Part shown: positions 1 to 8,353 of the stretch, in pieces
Numbering within the stretch: the stretch's first letter is position 1
Layout of the letters: every line of letters begins with the position of its first letter
The notes under the pieces: model-generated
What the model was told of the DNA's origin: nothing
Database searches by the model: none
The model's input: the letters and a program-made list of their open reading frames with translations, nothing else
DNA from: an uncultured beta proteobacterium
Lineage (GTDB): Bacteria; Pseudomonadota; Gammaproteobacteria; Burkholderiales; Burkholderiaceae_C
DNA length: 62,787 nucleotides
Assembly (NCBI GenBank): GCA_903897005.1
Contig: CAITZZ010000203.1
Span: 1 to 62,787, forward strand
Direction of reading: 5' to 3'
Position numbers and translations under genes: made by a program

Positions 1-573
1 CCGATGCGCCCTAGCCTGTTGTCCAAACTGTCCGACCAGGGCGCGCAGATCCTGTCGCAACTGGAAGAAACCACGCGCCGCGTCAACCTGCTGCTGGCGC
101 CAGCCAACCAGCAAAACCTGATGTCGGCCATTGCCAGTCTGGGTCAGGCGGCCGGCGGCGTCAGCAGGTTTTCTGGCGCAGCCGCCGAGGCGATGCCGCA
201 GTTGGTGCAAGAGGCCAGCACGACGCTGAAGATCATCAAGGACACCTCGGTGCGGGTCGGCGAGAGCGCTGACGAAGCGCGTCGCTCAGCACGCGCCTTC
301 AGGGCGGTGACGCAACGAATGAACGAGGCGGGCGGCACGCTCGACCAGATTGCCAATGGCAGTCAGACGCTCGAGCGCAGCGGCCAGAATCTGAACAGCA
401 GCACCCTGCCGCGTGCCAACCGCGCGCTGGAGGACGCTGCGCGCGGCGCGCGCCAGCTCGGACGCGCCGCCAGCACCGTCAGCGAAAATCCGCAGTCGCT
501 GCTCTTTGGCAACACGGCGCCGGAGCCCGGCCCCGGAGAACCTGGCTTTTCCGCCAACCCCACCAAACCATGA
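1..573 (+). CDS. MCE/MlaD-family ABC transporter substrate-binding protein, C-terminal part (5' truncated by window)
   Basis: ORF open at the left edge; coiled-coil rich MCE-type C-terminus; followed by an overlapping auxiliary lipoprotein ORF. Confidence 0.7.
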   Translation, partial: PMRPSLLSKLSDQGAQILSQLEETTRRVNLLLAPANQQNLMSAIASLGQAAGGVSRFSGAAAEAMPQLVQEASTTLKIIKDTSVRVGESADEARRSARAFRAVTQRMNEAGGTLDQIANGSQTLERSGQNLNSSTLPRANRALEDAARGARQLGRAASTVSENPQSLLFGNTAPEPGPGEPGFSANPTKP

Positions 574-1202
574 AGAACGCCATGCAAAGAGTGACGCTTG
601 CCCTGCTCCTTACCCTGGCGCTGTCCGGCTGTGCCCTGCAGAACCCAGCGCCGCGCGTCGCGGTTTATGACTTTGGCCCGGGGCCACTGAACAGTACTGC
701 GCCCACTCCAGGCAAGCCCTTGCCCACCTTGCTGCTGGAAATACTGGAAGCCCCGGCGGCCCTGGACAACACGGCCGTGTTGTACCGTCTGGCTTACGCC
801 GACAGCCAGCAAGTGCGCCCCTACGCGCTGGCCCGCTGGACCATGACGCCATCGCAACTGTTACGCCAACACTTCCGGCAGCAACTCGGGCAGCAGCGCG
901 CGTTGCTCAACCCCGGCGACAGCACCGGACCCAACGCCGCCAAGCCGCTGCTGCTGCAGATCGAACTCGAAGAGTTCAGTCAGCTATTCGAGAGCGCCGA
1001 CAAGAGCACCGGTCTGCTGCGTCTGCGCGCCACACTGACGCGCCCTGGAACCAAAGGCGGCCAGTGGCTGGCGCAACGCAGCCTGACCGTGCAGCACAAG
1101 GCCAGCACGGCCGACGCTGCGGGTGGCGTGCAAGCTCTGGCGGCCGCCACCGAAGCCGCAGCACAGGAGTTGGACCAGTGGCTAAGGGAGTTCGAAAGAT
1201 AA
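570..1202 (+). CDS. ABC-type transport auxiliary lipoprotein (PqiC/MlaD-associated)
   Basis: Lipobox LALSGCALQ; ATGA overlap with the upstream MCE ORF; PqiC-like composition. Confidence 0.7.
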   Translation: MKNAMQRVTLALLLTLALSGCALQNPAPRVAVYDFGPGPLNSTAPTPGKPLPTLLLEILEAPAALDNTAVLYRLAYADSQQVRPYALARWTMTPSQLLRQHFRQQLGQQRALLNPGDSTGPNAAKPLLLQIELEEFSQLFESADKSTGLLRLRATLTRPGTKGGQWLAQRSLTVQHKASTADAAGGVQALAAATEAAAQELDQWLREFER

Positions 1203-1264
1203 CCCGGATCGAGCCCCGACGCTGGCAAGAATGCAACAGGTGCGGGGCAAACCTCAAAATTCGT

Positions 1265-1278
1265 TTGATTTAAATCAA
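1265..1278. promoter_or_regulatory. Perfect FNR/Anr-type box TTGAT-TTAA-ATCAA
   Basis: TTGATTTAAATCAA matches TTGAT-N4-ATCAA; upstream of the first cytochrome gene. Confidence 0.7.
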
Positions 1279-1408
1279 CCAGAACCGATACCATCACCCC
1301 ACCCGCGCATCAAAAAGCGGCTGAAGGTTTATCCTGTCAACCAAGTAACCTTGGGTTGGCTTGAGGTTGCCTTAAACTATTGAAAACCGTAACCTGAAAG
1401 GCTTTGAA

Positions 1409-1747
1409 ATGAAACTGACAACACTCGCAGCGTCCCTCACCATCGCGGCGCTCGCTGGATTTTCGACCCAAACCATCGCAGCGGACGCCGATGCGGCAGC
1501 GGCGTTGTTCAAAAAGAACGACTGCAGCAAATGCCATTCGATCGACAAATCGAAGAAGGGCCCGGCCCTGAAGAAGATCGCTGCCAAGTACAAGGGCAAG
1601 GCCGACGGTCAGGCCAGCATCGTGAAGAGCATCACCAGCGGCGCCAAGGTCAAGCTTGACGACGGCAGCGAAGAAGAACACAAGATCATTGACACCAAGG
1701 ATCAAGCCGCCCTGAAGAATCTGGCTGACTGGGTTCTGGCACAGTAA
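1409..1747 (+). CDS. Periplasmic monoheme class I cytochrome c
   Basis: Signal peptide; one CSKCH; distal region typical of small c-type cytochromes. Confidence 0.9.
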   Translation: MKLTTLAASLTIAALAGFSTQTIAADADAAAALFKKNDCSKCHSIDKSKKGPALKKIAAKYKGKADGQASIVKSITSGAKVKLDDGSEEEHKIIDTKDQAALKNLADWVLAQ

Positions 1748-1880
1748 GGACCAGACTGCCCCTCGGGACGCAGAATGGTTCAGTAGTATCTAGAATGAAT
1801 TGCAAAGAGATAACGGTATCGCGCTAACCGCTTCGAGCAGTTCGTGTCGTGTCGTTTAACCTGGAAACGACGGAGAAAAA

Positions 1881-4400
1881 ATGAAACATTCATTGGCTCG
1901 TTGGGGTATCGTGGGTTTGCTGGCGGCCGCGGTTGCCGGTTGCGGTGGTGGCGGGGGATCTTCGCCAGCCGTGCCGGTAGAGCCGGTTGTTGCCACCAAT
2001 AGCGCAATCGCCGCAGCCAGCGCACTGGCTGCCAACGACACCTCAAGCAACGCTGCAGCACCGTTCACGGTGCTGCAAAGTGCTGGCATTGCAACCGTTG
2101 TCGTGAACGGCGCGCCGAAGGTCAACTTCGCGGTTTTCTCAAACGGTACCGTGAAAGCGGATCTGAAGATCACCGACGTCAGCTTCGCCATCGCCAAACT
2201 GGTTCCCGGCAGCAATGGCAACCCCGACCAGTGGGTCAATTACATCTACCGCAAGGAAACGGCAGCCACCGGTGTCGGCCCTGCCGGCAAGCCGGCGCTC
2301 GCCAGCGCGATGCAGGCGACCACCGATGCCAAGCAGACCGATGCTGCCCTGCTGGCAGCACAGCTGGTGTACAACGCCGACGGCTACTACACCTACACCT
2401 TCAAGACCAACATCCAGGATCCGGCGCAAACCAATGGCGTCGTTTTCGAGCCAGCACGCACGCACCGCGTCGCCATTCAGTTGAGCTACAAGAATGCGGC
2501 GGGCCAGGCAGTTCTGGTCAACCCTTACATTGACTTCACCGTGGACGCCGCAGGCAAATCGGTGCTGGTCACCGATCCGGCCAAGACGCGCAAGATGACC
2601 GATGTGTCGTCCTGCAACAGTTGCCATGAGAAATTGGGTCTGCATGGCGGCGGCCGGGTCGACACCCAGTACTGCGTGCTCTGCCACAACCCCGGCACGG
2701 TCGACGCCAACAGCGGCAACAACCTGAATCTCTCCACCATGGTGCACAAGATCCATGCCGGCAAGCGACTTGGCGCTGCCGGCGAGGACTACACCATCTG
2801 GGGTTACCAGAACAGCAAGCACAGCTACGCCGAAGTCGGCTTCCCGCAAGACCTGCGCAACTGCAGCAAGTGCCACTCTGCCGCCAACGCCAGCACGCCG
2901 CAGGGTGACAACTGGAAGAGCAAACCCAGCAAGGAAGCCTGCCTGAGCTGCCACGTCAGCGCGCTCGGCTCGGCCTGGGAAACACTGCACAAGGTCGTCG
3001 CCGTCCAGTACGCTGGCGCGGGCACGCCGGCGAGCGCCCTGCCGAACCAGGAATGCGTGCGCTGCCACGGCGCAGGCTCGGTGGTTTCAGCTGAAAACGT
3101 CCACTTCAACCAGGTTGAAGTCAACGCCGCCAAGTACAAGATGAACATCGAAAGCGTCGCCTTCAACGACACGGCAGATCACAAGGGCCGCAGCGTCACG
3201 GTCAAGTACTTCCTGTCGGATCCGACCAAGGGCGATGCCGCCTACAACCTGGTCACGCCCGACTGCACCAGCACGCCAAGCCTGAGCTGTGCCAACACCA
3301 CCAAATTCGGCAACCTGCGCTTCTATCTTGCCTACCAGAACATGGTCGGCCAGTATGCGGCGGTAACCGAATACTCCGCCTACAACAACGGCGGCAGCGC
3401 GGCCAACGCCTATGCCTACAAGGGCACGAACGATGGAAAGAATCACTACACGCTGAGCATCCCGTTGCCTGATGACACTGCCACCGCCGTTGCCACTGGC
3501 ACGGCCCGCGTCGTCAGCATCGGTCAGGTCAAGGAAGCCAAACTGGCCGCCACGTCCGGCGTCAATCCACGGCCCGAAGTCAGCCCCAGCGTGCAGGTGA
3601 ATACGCTGGTGCAGCACACTTCAATTGAACTCGCGCTCAGCGGCACACTGCAACCACGGCGCGCCATTGTTTCCAACGACAAGTGCAACGCGTGCCACAG
3701 CAACCTGGGCGCTGCCTCGGGCTCCAACACGCTGGCCAACGCCTTCCACGGCGGCGCCCGCAACAACGTTGACGCCTGCGTCCTCTGCCACGATGCCAAC
3801 CGTGTCTCGAGCACCGTCATGACCAACGGCATGGCGCTGAACGAGTCTTACCAGTTCAAGCGCATGATCCACGGTGTCCACGGCAACTCCAAGCGAACCT
3901 ACCCGTTCACCAACGGCAACATGACGCAAGGCGCTTTTGACATCGTGACCGGCGCACCCATCGCACCCTGGACCATTCCGATGAAGGACAGCTATGGACG
4001 CGCCATTGGCACGAGCGGACCTGGCCAGAGTGGCGTGGTCGGCCTGAGCACCGTCGAGAACTTCGCCGCCGAAGTGGCCTGGCCAGGCGTTGGCATCAAC
4101 TGCAACGCCTGTCACGTCAACAACTCCTACAAGATCGACCTGAGCCCGCTGGGTGCGGTGGTCAAGAAAGACACCGGCGTCACCGACCCGAACCAGTGGA
4201 AAGTGATTTCGCCCAAGGCTGCCACTTGCACCGCCTGTCATGACTCCGCCAAGGCAGTGGACCATGTGTCGAGTTTCGGCGGCGCTTACTTTGGCAACCA
4301 GACGCAAGCGCAGATTGCCGGGTCACCGCGCGAGACCTGCAATGATTGCCATGCCAGCGGCGGCGCCAAGAGTGTGGACCTCGTCCACGGTCAGAAATAA
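1881..4400 (+). CDS. OmcA/MtrC-family decaheme outer-membrane lipoprotein cytochrome c (copy 1)
   Basis: Lipobox VAGC; 10 CXXCH motifs counted; followed by MtrA- and MtrB-like genes. Confidence 0.92.
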   Translation: MKHSLARWGIVGLLAAAVAGCGGGGGSSPAVPVEPVVATNSAIAAASALAANDTSSNAAAPFTVLQSAGIATVVVNGAPKVNFAVFSNGTVKADLKITDVSFAIAKLVPGSNGNPDQWVNYIYRKETAATGVGPAGKPALASAMQATTDAKQTDAALLAAQLVYNADGYYTYTFKTNIQDPAQTNGVVFEPARTHRVAIQLSYKNAAGQAVLVNPYIDFTVDAAGKSVLVTDPAKTRKMTDVSSCNSCHEKLGLHGGGRVDTQYCVLCHNPGTVDANSGNNLNLSTMVHKIHAGKRLGAAGEDYTIWGYQNSKHSYAEVGFPQDLRNCSKCHSAANASTPQGDNWKSKPSKEACLSCHVSALGSAWETLHKVVAVQYAGAGTPASALPNQECVRCHGAGSVVSAENVHFNQVEVNAAKYKMNIESVAFNDTADHKGRSVTVKYFLSDPTKGDAAYNLVTPDCTSTPSLSCANTTKFGNLRFYLAYQNMVGQYAAVTEYSAYNNGGSAANAYAYKGTNDGKNHYTLSIPLPDDTATAVATGTARVVSIGQVKEAKLAATSGVNPRPEVSPSVQVNTLVQHTSIELALSGTLQPRRAIVSNDKCNACHSNLGAASGSNTLANAFHGGARNNVDACVLCHDANRVSSTVMTNGMALNESYQFKRMIHGVHGNSKRTYPFTNGNMTQGAFDIVTGAPIAPWTIPMKDSYGRAIGTSGPGQSGVVGLSTVENFAAEVAWPGVGINCNACHVNNSYKIDLSPLGAVVKKDTGVTDPNQWKVISPKAATCTACHDSAKAVDHVSSFGGAYFGNQTQAQIAGSPRETCNDCHASGGAKSVDLVHGQK

Positions 4401-4426
4401 CCGTGGACCTTTTGAAGGAATCTGGG

Positions 4427-5395
4427 ATGCGAATCAATCGTTTAATCGCCATCATCGGCCTGGGCCTGTTCACGCTGCTGGCCGCGCCCGCCTGGGCCGC
4501 CGGTGAGACCGGCGCCAAGCTTTGTGTCACCTGCCATGATGAAGAGGATCTGCCCGACATGAGCCGATCGGCGCACGGCTTCTCGGCCGACAAGCGGGTG
4601 CCCGACTGCATCACCTGCCACGGCGAGAGCCCGACCCATGCCAAAAAGCCCAGCGACGTGAAGGAGCGCCCACGCCCGGATCGCATGTACATCCGTTCCT
4701 ACGCCTCGCCGCCGAGCGTGCGCAACGCCGCCTGCCTGAGCTGCCACGCCAAGGACGCCAAACGCGCTTTGTGGGGCGGCAGCCAGCATGAGAATGCCGA
4801 TCTGGCCTGCAACTCCTGCCACAAGATTCACGCCAACCGCGACAAGGTGATGAACAAGGCAACCCAGACCGAGGTCTGCTACACCTGCCACAAGGAGCAG
4901 CGCGCCCAGTTGAACAAGCCTTCGCATCACCCGATTCCCGAAGGCAAGATGAGCTGCGCAGATTGTCACAACGTGCACGGCTCGGCCGGCCCGAAGCTGG
5001 CCAAGCGTGACAGCACCAACGCCACCTGCTACACCTGCCACGCCGAAAAGCGCGGCCCCTTTGTGCACCAGCATGAGCCGGTGGCCGAGGACTGCGCCAA
5101 CTGCCACAACCCGCATGGCAGCAGCGTGGCCGGCATGCTCAAAACCCGTGCGCCGCTGCTGTGCCAGCAGTGCCATACGCCGCACGTCGCCGGTGGTGTG
5201 GGCGCCGTGGCTGGTCAGCCTGGTGTGTCCAGTGCCGCGGCCGGTTTGACGGCGCCGCTGATCAACGCCACAACCAATGGCAAGAACGTCGTCAACCTGT
5301 GGCAGGGTCGCAGCTGCCTGAACTGCCATACGCAGATTCACGGTTCCAACAATCCGTCGGTCAGCAACCCGACGCCCCAGCTGATGCTGCGCTGA
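4427..5395 (+). CDS. mtrA: MtrA/DmsE-family periplasmic decaheme cytochrome c
   Basis: Signal peptide; 10 CXXCH motifs; located between OmcA/MtrC-like and MtrB-like genes; ORF-track start 4346 shortened to ATG 4427. Confidence 0.9.
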   Translation: MRINRLIAIIGLGLFTLLAAPAWAAGETGAKLCVTCHDEEDLPDMSRSAHGFSADKRVPDCITCHGESPTHAKKPSDVKERPRPDRMYIRSYASPPSVRNAACLSCHAKDAKRALWGGSQHENADLACNSCHKIHANRDKVMNKATQTEVCYTCHKEQRAQLNKPSHHPIPEGKMSCADCHNVHGSAGPKLAKRDSTNATCYTCHAEKRGPFVHQHEPVAEDCANCHNPHGSSVAGMLKTRAPLLCQQCHTPHVAGGVGAVAGQPGVSSAAAGLTAPLINATTNGKNVVNLWQGRSCLNCHTQIHGSNNPSVSNPTPQLMLR

Positions 5396-5411
5396 AGTAC
5401 CGAGAGCCATC

Positions 5412-7640
5412 ATGATCCCATCTGATTCTTCTTTCCGCTTTCACCGCAGCCTGCTGGCGCTCGCGCTGGCCGCCGCCTTCCTTCCCCTGCAGGCGCATGC
5501 CGAGGGCGATGATGCCACTCCGATCACCAGCGTCAGTTTTGGTCTGGGTCTGCAAAGCGGCTCCAGCGCCGACCACGCCCAGTACGGCCAGTACAACGGC
5601 CTGCGCTCAGACCGCAACTTCTTTGGCAACCTGGGTTTCAGTCACAGCCTGCGCGACACAGAAAAAAGCAACTGGCTGCAGATCGAGGGTTCCAACCTGC
5701 TGGGCGAGACCCGCGAACTCAGCCTGGTCAAGAAAGACCCCGGCAACTGGAAGCTCAGCGCCGCCTACGGTGAACTGGTGCGCTTTGAGCCCAACACGGT
5801 CAACACCGGCCTGCTGGGCGCGGGCTCCACGACGCCGCAAGTTGTCGCTCTGGCTGCTGGCAGCGCAAACGACCTCGAACTCAAGACCAAACGCAGCGCT
5901 CTGGGCCTGGGCTTTTCCAAAACCATCAACCCGGCACTGCAGTTTGACCTGGATCTGAAAAGCGAAAACAAGGACGGCGCAAGGCTCTCCGGTATTGGCA
6001 TCAACTGCCCCACCGTGATCGCTCCCGGTTGCCTGGGCACCACCCTCGCCAACACCGGCTGGGCCAGCCTGATGCTGCCCGAGCCCGTCAGCGCCAACCA
6101 CAGCCAGATCGAGGCACGCCTCACCTATGGCGCCGAAAAGCTGCGCTTCAATCTGGGCTACTACGGCTCTTTCTATCGCAACAACAACGCCGCGCTGAGC
6201 GGCACCATCCCGGGCAGCCTGTACAACCCGGTGGGCAGCCTGCTGCCCCTGAGCACCGGCCTGCGCGCTGTGCTGGGCCAGCCCGTGGCCTTGGCGCCGG
6301 ACAACCAGGCGCACCAGCTCGATTTGAGCGGCAGTTACGACCTCGGCAGCGCAACCCGCGCCAGCTTCAAGCTCGCACGCAGTGTGGCCACACAGAATGC
6401 AGACTTCGCCGCTGCCGGTTTGACCGGCGCCCCGGCTGGCGTAAGCAACCTGGACGGCCAGGTTCGCAACTCGCTGGCCAAGCTCAGCCTGAGCTCGCGC
6501 CCGGTGCGTCAGCTTTCCCTGCTGGCCGACCTGCGCTACGAAAAGAAGGAAGACCAGACACCGCTGGCCACTTACAACATCGAAGGCGCGGTACCTGCAC
6601 TGCCGGCGCTGCCCTTCACCTACACCAACCGCAATCTGTCGAGCCAGAAGGGCAACGCCAAGCTGCAGGCCAGCTGGCAGTTGAGCAGCGACTACCGCGC
6701 CACGCTGGGTGCGGATCGCGAAACGATTGACCGTGGCGAATTCACCGCCAGCAGCGCCATCTCGGGCATCAGCGCGCTGCGCCAGAAAACCAATGAAAAC
6801 ACGGTGCGCGCCGAACTGCGGGGTCGTCTGGCCGAGACTTTGACCGGCAGCGTGACAGTCTCGCGCAGCAAGCGCGACGGCTCCAACTGGCTGAAAGACA
6901 ACAGCGGCCTGGGCGTCACCGAAGTGATCAACCCGGCCGATCCGGTCACGGGCTTGCTGAACACCTCCGTCTTCATGCCAACGCTCTCAGATCGCCAGCG
7001 CAACAAGGTCAAGCTGTTTGCCGACTGGCAAGCCAGCGAGGCTTTGTCGCTCCAGCTCAGCGCCGAAAGCGGCAGCGACCGCTACACCACACCCAGCAGC
7101 TACGGCCTGCGTGACACCGGCGTGCATCAGTTCAGCCTGGACTGGGCCTATACGCTGTCTGACAACTGGGGCCTGACCGGCACCTTCTCGAGCAGCCAGC
7201 AAAGCCTGAACCAGGCGCGCGCCGCTGCTTACCTGATGGCCTTTGACAACAGCAACCTGGGTGCCAGCATCGGTGCCAACGGCAAGATCAACGCCAAGTT
7301 CGACGTCGGCGGCAGCCTGTCCTACGCCGGCGACAAGAGCGTCTATGGCCAGACCCTGGACAGCCTGGCTGGCAGCGACTCGGTCGCCCTGCTGGCCGCC
7401 ACCGGTGGCCTGCCTGACATCCTGTACAGCCAGACCGCGCTCAAGCTGTTTGGCAAGTACGCGCTGGAAAAAGGCTCGTCCGTGCGCGTTGACTTTGTGC
7501 ACCAGCGCAACAACGTCAACGACTGGACCTGGAGCTTGAACGGCGTGCCCTACGTCTATTCCGACGGCAGCACGGTGCTGCAAAAGGCCAACCAGAGCGT
7601 CAACGTCATCGGCGTGACCTACGTCTACCAGTTGCCTTAA
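5412..7640 (+). CDS. mtrB: MtrB/PioB-family decaheme-associated outer-membrane beta-barrel
   Basis: Signal peptide, long beta-rich sequence, position directly after mtrA. Confidence 0.9.
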   Translation: MIPSDSSFRFHRSLLALALAAAFLPLQAHAEGDDATPITSVSFGLGLQSGSSADHAQYGQYNGLRSDRNFFGNLGFSHSLRDTEKSNWLQIEGSNLLGETRELSLVKKDPGNWKLSAAYGELVRFEPNTVNTGLLGAGSTTPQVVALAAGSANDLELKTKRSALGLGFSKTINPALQFDLDLKSENKDGARLSGIGINCPTVIAPGCLGTTLANTGWASLMLPEPVSANHSQIEARLTYGAEKLRFNLGYYGSFYRNNNAALSGTIPGSLYNPVGSLLPLSTGLRAVLGQPVALAPDNQAHQLDLSGSYDLGSATRASFKLARSVATQNADFAAAGLTGAPAGVSNLDGQVRNSLAKLSLSSRPVRQLSLLADLRYEKKEDQTPLATYNIEGAVPALPALPFTYTNRNLSSQKGNAKLQASWQLSSDYRATLGADRETIDRGEFTASSAISGISALRQKTNENTVRAELRGRLAETLTGSVTVSRSKRDGSNWLKDNSGLGVTEVINPADPVTGLLNTSVFMPTLSDRQRNKVKLFADWQASEALSLQLSAESGSDRYTTPSSYGLRDTGVHQFSLDWAYTLSDNWGLTGTFSSSQQSLNQARAAAYLMAFDNSNLGASIGANGKINAKFDVGGSLSYAGDKSVYGQTLDSLAGSDSVALLAATGGLPDILYSQTALKLFGKYALEKGSSVRVDFVHQRNNVNDWTWSLNGVPYVYSDGSTVLQKANQSVNVIGVTYVYQLP

Positions 7641-7987
7641 ATCGGGTGTAGCTCCTCGCGAATCACTTCGCGCAGTGCTTCTTTGACGGCGTCCGCCTGC
7701 AGCCCGCGGCGCAGTGTCTCGTTGATGAGGGTCTGGTAGCCACGCCCACCGGCGCGTGCCTTGTAGGCGTGCAGCACCGCATCGTCGAGTTTGATCGTGA
7801 TGCGAGTCTTGCCAGTTGAAAGCATGGGCAAGACATCACCCAGTGGTCGCAGTTGGGCTGCCTCAGCCGGCGTCAACTCGGGGCTATCCTCGTCAATCGA
7901 GTCAGCCAGCGGAGCCGCCTCCACCGCCGCCCAGTCAATCGTTGGCGTCGAATCAGAGGGCATTAGCTTCAAATTTCTTTTGCTCAC
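7637..7987 (-). CDS. brnA: BrnA-family antitoxin
   Basis: C-terminal KTRITIKLDDAVLHAYKARAGGRGYQTLINETLRRGL is BrnA-like; GTG start; TTAA stop overlap with mtrB. Confidence 0.8.
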   Translation of the reverse strand: MSKRNLKLMPSDSTPTIDWAAVEAAPLADSIDEDSPELTPAEAAQLRPLGDVLPMLSTGKTRITIKLDDAVLHAYKARAGGRGYQTLINETLRRGLQADAVKEALREVIREELHPI

Positions 7988-8039
7988 GAATATTGGCCTT
8001 TCCCACAGCGTTCTTGTCCGGATTGCAGGTAAATTGCAT
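7953..8039 (-). pseudogene. brnT: BrnT toxin remnant with internal deletion (28 codons)
   Basis: My translation on minus strand: MQFTCNPDKNAVGKANIREQKKFEANAL*; start resembles BrnT N-termini (MxFxWDPxKxxxN), end resembles BrnT C-termini (ARKAxxREQ), middle missing; overlaps brnA start as in intact brnTA. Confidence 0.65.
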
Positions 8040-8050
8040 TGTCTGAATTG

Positions 8051-8070
8051 TGCATATTTTAATATGCACC
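8051..8070. promoter_or_regulatory. 20-bp palindrome GTGCATATT-TT-AATATGCAC, candidate BrnA operator
   Basis: Perfect 9-bp inverted repeat immediately upstream of the brnT remnant. Confidence 0.5.
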
Positions 8071-8081
8071 GTCAATCAAGG

Positions 8082-8117
8082 TCATCGGCGTGACCTACGG
8101 CTACCCGTTGCCCTGAT
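8082..8117 (+). repeat. Duplicated mtrB 3' tail (second copy of 7605-7640)
   Basis: 19-nt identity GTCATCGGCGTGACCTACG plus near-identical remainder through the stop; VIGVTYGYPLP* vs VIGVTYVYQLP*. Confidence 0.85.
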
Positions 8118-8245
8118 ACGCCCTTCATCGGCAATTAAGTCCGGTCGCCCATTCTTTAAGTAATAAATTTGTTGGTAGCGCTACCGCACGGCAGCCCCGT
8201 GCTCCGGGCCTTAGTCCGAAATAGCCCGTGGTATGTGCATTGCAG

Positions 8246-8259
8246 TTGATCTAAAGCAA
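8246..8259. promoter_or_regulatory. FNR-like box TTGATCTAAAGCAA with GAGAAT -10 at 8282-8287
   Basis: Same spacing (36 nt start-to-start) recurs upstream of copies 3 and 4. Confidence 0.65.
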
Positions 8260-8353
8260 ACTCGCGGCTTGTTGTGAAGGAGAGAATTCGTCGGTGTAAA
8301 CCCTTTGTAAAGTGTTTTTCCCGTGTGTTTTCTTAAGACTTAAGGAGTCTGAT

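Noticed and set aside
8186-8245. GC-rich hairpins after the LacI-like palindrome considered as a c-di-GMP riboswitch
   Set aside because: No match to GEMM core motifs that I could recognise; position is upstream of the predicted promoter.
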